Part shown: positions 1-7,980 of the stretch, piece by piece
Layout of the letters: every line of letters starts with the position of its first letter
How positions within the stretch are numbered: position 1 is the first letter of the stretch
NCBI RefSeq assembly: GCF_032842345.1
Contig: NZ_WBKO01000001.1
Coordinates: 310,001 to 374,000, forward strand
Reading direction: 5' to 3'
DNA from: Methanoculleus caldifontis
GTDB taxonomy: Archaea; Halobacteriota; Methanomicrobia; Methanomicrobiales; Methanoculleaceae
DNA length: 64,000 nucleotides
Notes under the pieces: model-generated
Seen by the model: only the letters and a program-made list of their open reading frames with translations
Databases searched by the model: none
Told to the model about the DNA's origin: nothing
Translations under genes and position numbers: made by a program

Positions 1-423
1 GCCGATGGCGAGGATCTGCACCGAGGTCCAGAAGAGGAGCGTGGGGAGGGAGAGGAAGGAGGCGATGAGCGCACCCCGCGTCCCGTAGCGGAGGTAATAC
101 ATCTCGCCGAGGGACGCGATCTTCATCTTCCGCAGGATGGTCACGAAGAAGACCGCCATCAGGAGGAGCGTGATGCCCGATGCCCACGGGTCCGCGATGG
201 TGGCGAGCATGTGGCCCCCGTAGGCCGCGCCGGCGCCCCCGAGCAGGGTGCCGCCGCCCCAGAACGTGGCAAAGAGCGTCCCGCCGATGAGCAGCGGACC
301 GACGTTTCTGTTGGCGACCAGGTACCCCTTCGAGGTCTCGACGCCTCCCCGGCGCTGGACGATGAAACCGATGGCAAGCATCGATGCGAGGTACAGCAGG
401 ATAATCAGAAGTTCAAGGGTCAT
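1..423 (-). CDS. Sodium:solute symporter family transporter, N-terminal part (cut by window edge)
   Basis: The reverse strand encodes the first 141 residues of an inner-membrane transporter. It begins MTLELLIILLYLASMLAIGF, which is TM1, and continues with a segment rich in Gly and Thr (GGTLFATFWGGGTLLGGAGAAYGG) typical of SSS-family TM2, where the sodium site lies. A third hydrophobic stretch follows (ASGITLLLMAVFFVTILRK), then GEMYYLRYGTRGALIASF, also typical of SSS proteins. The family imports solutes such as proline, pantothenate or acetate with Na+; the substrate cannot be told here. The gene runs off the left edge, so about two thirds is missing. The start is the ATG at 421-423; no strong ribosome-binding site is visible. 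Confidence 0.8.
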   Translation of the reverse strand, partial: MTLELLIILLYLASMLAIGFIVQRRGGVETSKGYLVANRNVGPLLIGGTLFATFWGGGTLLGGAGAAYGGHMLATIADPWASGITLLLMAVFFVTILRKMKIASLGEMYYLRYGTRGALIASFLSLPTLLFWTSVQILAIG

Positions 424-724
424 CCAGCAACTAATATAGGTTTTCCTCAGGTGTTTTGAGGATTTCGGAATGTATCGCCGCGGGTTAACGGAAATGTCCG
501 GGAAATTTCGGCCGAATAGGACATTACGGGGATTCAGAGGCGGGATCGGGTATTATGCCCGATACCGCAGAGGAGAGGGGAGAAGGCCGACTGCGCATAC
601 AGGGAGCCCCGGTGCACTCCTCCCGAAGAAACGGAAGGGGGTACCCGCCGTCTCGACCCGGACGGTATGTTCTCAGGACGTCTTCAAAGACCCCGCTCGC
701 GGGGGATCGGGAAAAAAGAGGATA
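424..724. other. Intergenic region, no gene seen
   Basis: These 300 bases separate the symporter start from the 3' end of the Cache lipoprotein gene. No ORF has coding character. A CTATATTAG box near 432-440 is too close to the symporter start to drive it in the usual geometry. The right part holds the terminator of the lipoprotein gene. Confidence 0.5.
691..717 (-). terminator. Oligo-T run plus hairpin after the Cache lipoprotein gene
   Basis: On the minus strand a run of six T (712-717) lies just after the stop, followed by the hairpin CCCCGC-TC-GCGGGG at 691-704. Oligo-T runs are the main archaeal termination signal. Confidence 0.5.
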
Positions 725-1642
725 TTATTCGCTATTGTCCCGGTGCAGGGTCAGGGCCCCTGCCATCGTTGCCGTAGCACCGCCCGGGTTCGTCCAGGCG
801 ATGAAGAGGGTGTCCGGATCGGCCAGGGATCCCGTCGCCCATCCTCCCGGCCCGTCGATGAACGATAGGGTCTCTTTGTCCGGGTTGAATATGCCGACAA
901 ACGTCTGGTTCTCCATCGTTCCGTCCGGCAGGGAGAACGTCTTGAACCCGCTGATGACCCGATCGCTCTGCGCGGTGACCACCCACGTGTTCTCTCCGGC
1001 GGGGACCCTATCGATCGTATCGTTCAGGAAGTACACGGCTCCGTCATCTGCTCTCCAGACGCCGATCATCGCGGGGTAATCGGCCCGGACCGCCGGGTTT
1101 GCCGCCGCGGGCAGATCGGCGGGCCCCGTGTAGATCCCGGACCCCAGCCACCAGTCCTCGTCCACCTGCACCCCGTACACCAGTTTCGACTCAAGCGTCC
1201 GATCATGCGTGGGGTTGATGTATGCAATCCGGGCGAACCCGTCCCCGTTCCTGACAGCATCGCCTGTCTCGCGGAGGAACGCCCCCACACCCCCCTCGGT
1301 CTCGTTTAAGCGGTTGACGCCGACCATCTCCGGGTTGACCGGGTGGGCGAGGGTGGTGCCGTTGAAGTCATACGCGTAGATATAGAGTTCGCCCCGGACG
1401 AACGATCCGTTCGGGTCGTTAAACTCGGCAAGGGCGGCCTCCTTGCCGTTCTCTTTCACATAGGCAACCGCGCTCTCGACGAAGGCGACGAGTGTCTCGT
1501 TCGAGGTGTACTGTGCCTGTGGTACGGTGGTGGTCTCTGGTGTCAGGAGAGCGGCACCGGACTCGCTCTGCATGCAGCCGGCCGAGATCAAAGACAGGCC
1601 AAGAAGAAGCAGGACAGTGAATGAAATCGCAAGAGATCTCAT
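725..1642 (-). CDS. Lipoprotein with Cache-type sensor domain
   Basis: A 305-residue exported protein. The ATG at 1640-1642 gives a lipoprotein signal: MRS, a hydrophobic core, then the lipobox ISAGC with the lipidated Cys near residue 22. The ATG further upstream would bury this signal inside the protein, so it was rejected. The region VAFVESAVAYVKENGKE to ELYIYAYDFNGTTLAHPVNPEMVG matches extracellular Cache domains, which bind small ligands; DEDWWLGSGIY closes the domain. Free-standing Cache lipoproteins are common in methanogens and may deliver ligands to membrane receptors (inference). A C-terminal second domain (VWRADDGAVYFLNDTIDRV onward) is not recognised. Confidence 0.75.
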   Translation of the reverse strand: MRSLAISFTVLLLLGLSLISAGCMQSESGAALLTPETTTVPQAQYTSNETLVAFVESAVAYVKENGKEAALAEFNDPNGSFVRGELYIYAYDFNGTTLAHPVNPEMVGVNRLNETEGGVGAFLRETGDAVRNGDGFARIAYINPTHDRTLESKLVYGVQVDEDWWLGSGIYTGPADLPAAANPAVRADYPAMIGVWRADDGAVYFLNDTIDRVPAGENTWVVTAQSDRVISGFKTFSLPDGTMENQTFVGIFNPDKETLSFIDGPGGWATGSLADPDTLFIAWTNPGGATATMAGALTLHRDNSE

Positions 1643-1751
1643 CCTATCAGGTTGATTTTGCCTGCATATATGATTTGCCCGCAATTGGAGCCCCGATAGC
1701 CGAAGGGGCCGCATCCCAGCCACCGACCGCCAACCAGGGGCGCCGGCGGCT

Positions 1752-2246
1752 CTACCTCCCCCCTGCCCCGCTCGCCGCCCGCTCCGTCAGCCACACGTAG
1801 AACTTCCGGTGCCAGAACGGCACGTCCATTGGCCGGGAGAGCGACTGCCAGGCCGCCCAGATCAACCGTTCGGAGACGCTCTGCCACTCGCCCGCCCGTC
1901 TGGCCATGTCGTCCGCGGGTTGCCCGACCGCGTGCAGGATCTCGTGCCAGATACGGAGGATGACCGCGTCGTCGTCCGTGTCCCGCGGCGTGACCCGGAC
2001 GCTCGCGCGGTTCTGCATCCCGCCCCCGAGCGCCCGGGCAGGGATATCGTCGTCGAAGACGTAGACGGTCTTGTCGGGGACGGGGAAGGGGAACCCCTTC
2101 CACATCGGGTCCTTCGGGTCGAAGTAGCGGACCTCCGGCGTCCCGGTCCGGACGGTGAACTGGAAGAACGGCGGGATGAGGCTGAGGTGCGGCTCAAGCC
2201 TCCGCCGCAGTTCCTCGGTCTTGAAGAAGAGGTCGAAGTGAGGCAT
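1752..2246 (-). CDS. Conserved protein with HExxH zinc-protease-like motif
   Basis: A cytosolic protein of about 164 residues that I cannot assign to a named family. It holds ILRIWHEILHAVGQPADDMAR, an HExxH helix (HEILH) of the kind that binds catalytic zinc in metallopeptidases, in the second half. The rest is rich in aromatic residues and ends ERAASGAGGR. The start is either this ATG or a GTG at 2268-2270 that adds eight residues; neither has a clear ribosome-binding site. The hydrolase role is inferred only from the motif. It reads toward the lipoprotein gene with about 110 bases between them. Confidence 0.6.
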   Translation of the reverse strand: MPHFDLFFKTEELRRRLEPHLSLIPPFFQFTVRTGTPEVRYFDPKDPMWKGFPFPVPDKTVYVFDDDIPARALGGGMQNRASVRVTPRDTDDDAVILRIWHEILHAVGQPADDMARRAGEWQSVSERLIWAAWQSLSRPMDVPFWHRKFYVWLTERAASGAGGR

Positions 2247-2297
2247 CGGGGCCGGATGGGCGCAGGTCACTGATAAAGCATGGGGTCGGCCGGACCC

Positions 2298-2591
2298 TCA
2301 TCCTCTGCCCACGCCCGGCGGGGACCCTTCGACAGGCACCGCCTGCCGCTCGTCGATCCAGGCACGGGTCCAGGTGCCGAGATCGCGGATGGTGGCGGAG
2401 CCCTGCCGGGCACGCATCGCCCGCAGATGGCTCTCGAGATCGTCGGCCATCGAGAAGATCAACGCCTCGGAATCCGCTTCCGATAACGGCCCCGCCGCTC
2501 GCAGGCGGGCGGCGCCGAGGTCAAGAAAGTGCTGCAGCTCGCCCGTCGCCTCGAGGATCCGGGTGAGATTCAATCTGATGGTGGACTCCAT
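2298..2591 (-). CDS. Small conserved hypothetical protein
   Basis: A 97-residue, mostly helical, acidic protein, MESTIRLNLTRILEATGELQHFL at its N-terminus, with no motif I recognise. A TATA-like box TTTAAATAG lies on the minus strand near 2628-2636, about 40 bases before the ATG, which supports expression. It sits 51 bases upstream of the HExxH protein on the same strand and may be cotranscribed with it. Function unknown. Confidence 0.5.
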   Translation of the reverse strand: MESTIRLNLTRILEATGELQHFLDLGAARLRAAGPLSEADSEALIFSMADDLESHLRAMRARQGSATIRDLGTWTRAWIDERQAVPVEGSPPGVGRG

Positions 2592-2836
2592 GAAGAGGGG
2601 ATTGACGCACCCAGTACATAACTTAATCTATTTAAACCAGAGGTTTTATCCGCCCCCCCGGTGCGAAATGGCGCAGCAATCTCACGCAACTGCCGAGAGA
2701 GCGCACACCGACCGTCGGCCGGGCGTCAGGCCGACGGAGACATCCCGGGACCCCGGGCCTTCCCGGTGCAAAACCATTTTAAGGACTCCCGGCACTCACT
2801 GCACCCCCGCGAGAGGGAGGTGCCTCCCGCGGGGTG

Positions 2837-3328
2837 ATGGAGATGAAAGAGATGCAGGAGCGATCAGATGTCATTCTGGAACGCAGGACGCGGACGACCG
2901 GCGAGGAATGGTTCATGTCGGCCGACGACATCCTGGACAAGAAGGTGATCAACCCGCAGGGGGACAGTCTCGGGGAGATCTCGGACATGCGAGTCTCGTT
3001 CCCCGAGGGCAAGGTGCATTACCTGGTGCTCAAGTACGGGGGCACGCTCGGTATCGGGGCAAAGCGGTTCGCCATCCCGCCGGAGGCCGTGATCTACCGG
3101 GCCGGGGACGATGCTTTCATGGTGAACATCGACGAGCAGCGGCTGAAGGACGAGCGGGGGTTCGACGAGGACCACTGGCCGAGAGAGGCGGACTTCAGCC
3201 TGATCCAGTCGGCAGGGACCATAGCGCCCCCTACCCGGGAAGAGGCGGAGGCCGTGAAGCGACAGGAAGCCCCGCCGCCGGAGGTCGTGAGGACGGAGAC
3301 AGTCGAGACACGGCCCCGGCGCAGGTAA
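2837..3328 (+). CDS. PRC-barrel domain protein
   Basis: A soluble protein of 163 residues. Residues about 28-95 form a PRC-barrel: SADDILDKKVINPQGDSLGEISDM, then VHYLVLKYGGTLGIGAKRFAIPPEAV. PRC-barrels occur in photosynthetic reaction centres, RimM and many small archaeal proteins, where they bind protein or RNA partners. A charged segment follows (DERGFDEDHWPREADFS), then a Pro/Glu/Arg-rich tail (REEAEAVKRQEAPPPEVVRTE). The ATG after GGGGTG is preferred to the GTG three bases earlier. A TATA-like TTTTAAGGA lies near 2776. An eight-T run after the stop suggests a single-gene unit. The partner is unknown. Confidence 0.7.
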   Translation: MEMKEMQERSDVILERRTRTTGEEWFMSADDILDKKVINPQGDSLGEISDMRVSFPEGKVHYLVLKYGGTLGIGAKRFAIPPEAVIYRAGDDAFMVNIDEQRLKDERGFDEDHWPREADFSLIQSAGTIAPPTREEAEAVKRQEAPPPEVVRTETVETRPRRR

Positions 3329-3357
3329 CCCGGAGAGCGGATTCGCAGAACGGAATC

Positions 3358-3365
3358 TTTTTTTT
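3358..3365 (+). terminator. Oligo-T terminator after the PRC-barrel gene
   Basis: Eight consecutive T, 30 bases after the stop codon, followed at once by a G-run. This matches the archaeal oligo-T termination signal. Confidence 0.6.
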
Positions 3366-3455
3366 GGGGGCTACAGGGCCTGCCCCCTCTCGCTGCCGGG
3401 GGCCCACCGCAAGGAAGATTATCGAGGAGCATGCACTGGCCGCATCGTGCCCCCC

Positions 3456-4727
3456 ATGCCAGCACCCACGGACGACCCGGAGCCGCCGGGAGTACCGGGC
3501 GGGGACGGGACCCTGAGGATATGGCAGATCGCCCTCATCGCCGTAATCGCCATCGCCTTCACCGTCGCCTACCTGGGCCTGTACGGGCTGCTGAATAACG
3601 CCGTCTGGCACGAGAACGCCTTCGTGCAGGCCAATCCCTGGGCGGTTCCGGCCGGGGTGCTCCTCTTCTCGCTGCTCGTCGGCCTCTCCCGCAGGTACCT
3701 CCGCGCCCCGACCGTGATCCAGGGCGGGTTCGCGGACTCGCTCAAGGGCGGGGAGGGAAAGCCCGATTACCGGACCTTCCCCGGCGCCCTCCTCTCATCG
3801 CTCTTCTCGCTCCTCTCCGGCGCAAGCATCGGCCCGGAAGGGACCATCACCGTCCTGATCGCGTATATATCGTCCTTCATCAGGGAGAGACTCAGGATCG
3901 GTTCTCCCGTGGCCGCACTCGGATTCGACGTCGCCGCCCTCGCCTCGGCGTTCAACGGCATCGTCGGGAGCGTCCTCTTTACAGGGGTCTTCGCCACCGA
4001 GTTCCAGGTCGGCGGCAACAAGAACGCCTTCCGGCTCCTCACCTGGAACCTGCTCGCCGGCACCATCGGGTTCCTCTTCTACCTGCTCATCGGCCTCCCG
4101 TCCTTTGCGAGGAGCATCCCGTTTGAGCCGATCCACGAACTCCTGCCCGCCCACATCCTCTACGCGATCGTCCTCGGCGCCCTCGGCTCGCTCCTCGCGG
4201 TCTTTGCCGGGGTATCCATGCAGGCCGCCGGAAAGATCATGGACCGGGCCTTCGGGGACGCAGTCGTCACCCGCGTCCTCGCCGCAGGCGCGGTGGTCGC
4301 GGCCGTCGGCTACCTCATCCCCGAACTGCTCTTCTCCGGCGAGGCCCAGATCCACGGGATCATCGCCGACCCCGCCCGGTTCGGGGCCGGGATGCTCCTT
4401 CTGATGGCGGTCGCCAAGCTCCTCCTCCTCGGGCTCGCGTTCAAGAGCGGGTACATCGGCGGCCCGCTCTTTCCGATCATCTTCTCGTCCACGCTCGTCG
4501 GGCTCGCGCTGAGCCTCGTCTTTCCGGGCGTCCCGGTCGGGATCTTCGTCCTCTGCATCGAGGTCGCGGCCCTCACCTTCGCCCTCGGAGCGCCCCTGAC
4601 CGCCATCCTCCTGGTCGCGATCGTGGGGACGGCCGACCAGTATACGGTCGTGCTCCTCACCCTCTCGGCGGTCACCGCCATGCTGATCGCCGCCAGGGTG
4701 AAGGAGAGGATGCGAGGGCAATCGTAG
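3456..4727 (+). CDS. ClC-family chloride channel or Cl-/H+ antiporter
   Basis: A membrane protein of about 423 residues with ten or more hydrophobic segments. Family marks are SGASIGPEGTI (the GxxxGPEG anion-selectivity loop), a following VAALASAFNGIVGSVLFTGVFATEF region, and FKSGYIGGPLFPIIFSSTLVG, the GGxxxP element of helix N. ClC proteins move Cl- or swap it for protons and help control pH and membrane potential. The usual GREGP reads GPEG here. There is no C-terminal CBS pair, so this is the short form. The start is the ATG at 3456 or the GTG at 3447; the cytosolic N-terminus is Pro-rich either way. Confidence 0.88.
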   Translation: MPAPTDDPEPPGVPGGDGTLRIWQIALIAVIAIAFTVAYLGLYGLLNNAVWHENAFVQANPWAVPAGVLLFSLLVGLSRRYLRAPTVIQGGFADSLKGGEGKPDYRTFPGALLSSLFSLLSGASIGPEGTITVLIAYISSFIRERLRIGSPVAALGFDVAALASAFNGIVGSVLFTGVFATEFQVGGNKNAFRLLTWNLLAGTIGFLFYLLIGLPSFARSIPFEPIHELLPAHILYAIVLGALGSLLAVFAGVSMQAAGKIMDRAFGDAVVTRVLAAGAVVAAVGYLIPELLFSGEAQIHGIIADPARFGAGMLLLMAVAKLLLLGLAFKSGYIGGPLFPIIFSSTLVGLALSLVFPGVPVGIFVLCIEVAALTFALGAPLTAILLVAIVGTADQYTVVLLTLSAVTAMLIAARVKERMRGQS

Positions 4728-4892
4728 TGTGCCAGACTATTATACTCCAGGAGGAATACGGTCTTCCGGCTGATCGAGACGGACGACCCGGTCGCCCTCA
4801 TGAAGATCAATTTTCCCTGGAGCGACCTCGGCTACAGAGAGATGCACCCGGCCATGGAGTCAAAAGAAGCGCTGGCTATTCTCAGGAGATAA
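4728..4892 (+). pseudogene. 5'-truncated gene remnant, possibly DUF3303-like
   Basis: Directly after the channel stop one frame stays open and encodes about 45 residues, including VFRLIETDDPVALMKINFPW and a tail ending EALAILRR, then TAA at 4890-4892. This looks like the C-terminal half of a small ferredoxin-fold protein of the DUF3303/GYD type, which ends with an E-T/D-D-P-x-x-L helix and a short strand. There is no start codon before the internal ATG at 4800. I read it as the tail of a deleted gene; a 30-residue product from 4800 is possible but less likely. Family call is tentative. Confidence 0.4.
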
Positions 4893-4925
4893 GGCGGAGA
4901 GAGGAGGGCCGCACCCCTCCCCGGC

Positions 4926-5434
4926 TTACGGGCCGCCCGCCCCTCCGGCAAGGCGGTTGCGCATCTCCTCTTCGGTGTAACCGGACACCTTCCCGGTCAG
5001 CGTCTCGATATCGACGCGGATCACGGTTATCGCGCGGAGCGCCGCCTCCGGGTAAGACCATCCCCCGCCCCCGGCGTACTTCTCCATGAAGAGGTCGAGA
5101 ACCCGGCTCTTCTCCGCGAGGTCCGTGATGAACGACGCGGTCCCGCGCCGATGACGGAGAGGTACCGGGCCCCGAAGTCGCAGGCCTTCTCTGCACGGAC
5201 GAGTTCCACGCCGGTCTCCGCCTCGAAACAGACCCGGTTGTTCCGCCCCAGGATCTCGATCTTCCTCCCCTCTCCCGCGGAGTGGAGGTAGAGGCAGCCC
5301 CCGGAGTGCGCGAAGTTCATCGGGACCACGTAGGGCCGGTCTCCGTCGACGAGGCCGAGCCTGCAGACGAACGCCTCGCGGAGGACCGCGGAGAGGAGCG
5401 CGGGGTCGGTGATCTCCTTATCCTTTCGTCTCAT
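4926..5434 (-). pseudogene. Pyridoxamine 5'-phosphate oxidase-like flavoprotein, one-base frameshift
   Basis: The 5' frame encodes MRRKDKEITDPALLSAVLRE, then LVDGDRPYVVPMNFAHSGGC and IEILGRNNRVCFEAE, typical of the split-barrel FMN-binding PNPOx-like family. Near 5139-5144 the frame turns to arginine-rich nonsense. Adding one base in the G/C run there restores SFITDLAEKSRVLDLFMEKY, then a Tyr/Pro-rich stretch and ETLTGKVSGYTEEEMRNRL, ending at TAA (4926-4928). The rebuilt protein is about 169 residues, normal for the family. The gene is either a recent pseudogene or carries a sequencing error. Confidence 0.75.
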
Positions 5435-5462
5435 CGCAGCAGGTGTTATACGCAGGCCCCCA

Positions 5463-5870
5463 TTACACCATGCCCTCCAGCCCCATCGCGACGAGCAGCA
5501 TCGCCGAGGCCGCCGAGAGGAGGAAGATCGTCACCGCCCAGACAACCACAAACGCGACGATCATGAGCGCGCTCGTCTCCCGGTAGGGGACGAGGCCCTC
5601 GTTCATCCGCCGGGCCGTGGCCCAGGCATCGTAGACGCCCCAGAGCCAGATCGCCACGCCCGGCACGATCAGGACGAAGAGGCCGAGGAGGCTCCCGAGC
5701 AGCACCAGGACGCCCCGCACGAACTGCCCGTTGTAGGCCTGGCCGAGGCCGTTGAAGACGAGGGAGAGGCCTGCCGCCACCGCCGGGATCTTCTTTTGTT
5801 CGCGGCGGGAGACCTCCGCCGCCGCGAGAGCCTCCCTGATCGAGACCGGTTCCGCCGCTTCGCCGCGCAT
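5463..5870 (-). CDS. Small membrane protein, TM2-like
   Basis: A 135-residue protein. After a charged N-terminus (VSRREQKK) come hydrophobic segments near residues 28-45, 52-77 and 100-130. The stretch SLVFNGLGQAYNGQFVRGVLV followed by GVYDAWATARRMNEG resembles the TM2 fold, in which a GxGxxY turn and a WxxYDxxxxA motif frame two helices. TM2-like proteins have no settled biochemical role. The start ATG at 5868-5870 gives the expected charged cytosolic N-terminus. It lies about 30 bases downstream of the frameshifted flavoprotein start and is transcribed the same way. Confidence 0.65.
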   Translation of the reverse strand: MRGEAAEPVSIREALAAAEVSRREQKKIPAVAAGLSLVFNGLGQAYNGQFVRGVLVLLGSLLGLFVLIVPGVAIWLWGVYDAWATARRMNEGLVPYRETSALMIVAFVVVWAVTIFLLSAASAMLLVAMGLEGMV

Positions 5871-5953
5871 GATCGTCAGGTACGCCGGATGAGGCTATCA
5901 GCCTTTCCCGGGTTTCCGGCAGGGTTCTGTGCGCAACCGGGGAGCGGCGCACC

Positions 5954-5963
5954 TGCTATATAC
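5954..5963 (+). promoter_or_regulatory. TATA box for the voltage-sensor/CorA gene
   Basis: GCTATATACGG lies about 60 bases before the ATG at 6022. A start site about 25 bases on would leave a short leader holding the ribosome-binding site GGGGGTGA. Confidence 0.5.
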
Positions 5964-6021
5964 GGAGAAGGACTGATACCCGGAGGGTCCCGGTATCGCG
6001 GGGCCTGCCGGGGGTGAGAGT

Positions 6022-7473
6022 ATGGATACGGCGACTGAGAAGGGCGGGGAGGGGCGAAAAGCCAGAGCGCGCGACCTCGTCTACCTCCTCCTCCCGGACG
6101 GCCTGATGATCTTCCTCGCCCTGGTGATGGCCCCCATCGTCGTCATACCCCTTCTGGTCCCAGCGCTGCCGCAGTCGGTCGCCGGGTTCCTCAATATGGC
6201 CGACACCACGATCATCGCCGTCTTCGTCCTCGAGTACGCCCTCAAACTGGGCCTTGCCGAGGACCCGGCGAGCCATTTCCTGGACCGCTGGCACCTCCTC
6301 GACCTCGCCATCATCGCGCTCCCCTTCCTCGAGGTGCTGCCGTTCGCCGGGTCGACCCTCGCCCGGTCGTCTCCAACGCTCCGGCTCCTCCGGGTGGCCC
6401 GGGTGGCGGCGGCCGGGGGGAGAACCGTGGAGCGGCAGATCGAGCCGGAAGTGGCCGTCTCCGGGCCTGCGACCCCGGCGGTCTCGACGATGCGGATCCG
6501 GGGACGGGTGGAGGAAGCCGGAGGCGATGGGAGGGAGTTCTCCCCCGCCGAGGTGAAAGGATACCTCGCAGATCCCGCGGCAGGGGCATGGTTCGAGATC
6601 TCCGGCGTCTCCCGGCTGGACTTCCCGGTGCTCTCTGACCTCTTCGGTCTCCCCGCCGCTTACTTCGAGAGCAGGCTGGTGAGACCGACGCACCCCGGGA
6701 TAACCTCTGCCGGCGCTACCCGGCTCATCTTCGTGCAGGAGCCGGAGCAGGGGTTCCAGGTCCGGAAGGGGGTGCGGGTCCCGGTCGTGACGAGCACCGG
6801 GCTCGTCATCGTGAGCCGGGGGGAGACGATCGTCACCGTCTCAAAGGCAGAGGGACGGATCTTTGAGCCGCTCCCGGCAGGTCTCGACGGGAGCGCCCCG
6901 GCCGGAGAGCCCCTGGCCGCCAGGGTGCTCTACGGGCTCCTCGACCGGATCAACGAGGATTACGCCCGCATCCTTGCGGAGATGGAGGCCGAGATGATGC
7001 GGCTTGAGAGTATCCCCAACAACCAGATGCCGGAGAACTTCCTCGACTCCGCCTTCCAGTTCAAGAGGGTGAGCAGCGCCCTGGCTTCAAGCCTCTTCCA
7101 CCAGAAGGAGGTGACGGCGATCATCGCGAGAAGTATTCCTGCCACGGGCCCGTGGGCCGGGCAGAAGAGCATCTTCGATGCGCTTGCCGGCGAGACGGTC
7201 TACCTGCACGAGACCGCGGGGAACATCCGCGAGGGCCTCCTCTCCCTGATCGACGTCCACATCAACACCGTCTCCTACGAGATGAACCGGGCGATGCGGG
7301 TGATCGCCGTCCTCTCGGCCCTCGTCCTGATCCCGACGCTGGTCGGGCAGATGCTCGGGATGAACATCCTCGGCATCCCGTTCGACCTCTATCTCTGGCA
7401 GGTGACCGTCTGGACCGTCATCGCGATGCTCGCGGTCGGGTGGATCTTCTATAAACTGGGGTGGCTGAGGTGA
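6022..7473 (+). CDS. Voltage-sensor-like domain fused to a CorA-family cation transporter
   Basis: A 483-residue two-part membrane protein. Residues about 20-131 look like a voltage-sensor S1-S4 bundle: S2 FVLEYALKLG with the FxxE pair F68/E71, S3 RWHLLDLAIIALPFLEVLPF with D94, and S4 TLRLLRVARV with arginines at 121, 124 and 127. Residues about 165-483 are CorA-like: a soluble alpha/beta domain, a long helix with RINEDYARILAEMEAEM, TM1 from about 425, the GMN motif at 446-448, then TM2. CorA channels carry Mg2+ or Co2+ as pentamers. Tyr before GMN is replaced by Leu. No pore helix of a cation channel lies between the two parts. The start follows GGGGGTGAGAGT. Confidence 0.85.
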   Translation: MDTATEKGGEGRKARARDLVYLLLPDGLMIFLALVMAPIVVIPLLVPALPQSVAGFLNMADTTIIAVFVLEYALKLGLAEDPASHFLDRWHLLDLAIIALPFLEVLPFAGSTLARSSPTLRLLRVARVAAAGGRTVERQIEPEVAVSGPATPAVSTMRIRGRVEEAGGDGREFSPAEVKGYLADPAAGAWFEISGVSRLDFPVLSDLFGLPAAYFESRLVRPTHPGITSAGATRLIFVQEPEQGFQVRKGVRVPVVTSTGLVIVSRGETIVTVSKAEGRIFEPLPAGLDGSAPAGEPLAARVLYGLLDRINEDYARILAEMEAEMMRLESIPNNQMPENFLDSAFQFKRVSSALASSLFHQKEVTAIIARSIPATGPWAGQKSIFDALAGETVYLHETAGNIREGLLSLIDVHINTVSYEMNRAMRVIAVLSALVLIPTLVGQMLGMNILGIPFDLYLWQVTVWTVIAMLAVGWIFYKLGWLR

Positions 7474-7980
7474 ACGCAGGCGGTACGAAGTCTCCAGGCC
7501 TCTTCGCCCGGGTTCAGGTCGCTCAATCCGGTGTTACCGGTCAAACACCTTCTCGATCCGGACGCGCCGCCCGAGCACCGTCTCGTACCACTCCTGCTGC
7601 TTTAAGGCCTGCTTTATGCTCCGGATCCGGTGCCGGACCCGCGTCCCGGTCTCTACGTCGATCAACACCAGTTTCGGCACCCCGATCACCCCGTCGATGG
7701 ATAGAATCCGGCACCCGGGAATAGGAAGATTTGGTTTCGTGCCGGCGACGGGGCGGCTCCGCCGGGGGTATGCCGGACCCCCCCGACCTGGGGCCGGGGC
7801 GGGAGGGAGCCTTGATTCATAACGGGATCTCCATACGCGGCCCGATTACTGAAGGTGCGGGATAATAAAGATAGTCGATCCACAAACTTGACGGATCCCC
7901 TCTACAGCAATTAATAAGAAAAATCCGGATCCATTCGATGATCTCCAGAGGATTACTATCGTCTCACCCGGTGACGCGCA
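7474..7980. other. Intergenic stretch between transporter and kinase genes
   Basis: Apart from the minus-strand gene fragment, this holds an A/T-rich promoter-like zone near 7900-7925 (AATTAATAAGAAAAAT) about 70 bases before the kinase start. No other gene is seen. Confidence 0.4.
7534..7845 (-). pseudogene. Orphan 3' gene fragment without a start codon
   Basis: On the minus strand a frame stays open from about 7845 to the TAA at 7534-7536. Its last 65 codons look coding: PNLPIPGCRILSIDGVIGV, then PKLVLIDVETGTRVRHRIRS, then KQALKQQEWYETVLGRRVRI and EKVFDR. Upstream the frame turns into low-complexity Arg/Pro/Gly, and a TAA blocks it; no usable ATG, GTG or TTG lies before the conserved part. 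I do not recognise the family. It may be the tail of a gene whose 5' end was lost, or a gene hidden by a frameshift in the C/G runs near 7770-7790. Confidence 0.4.
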
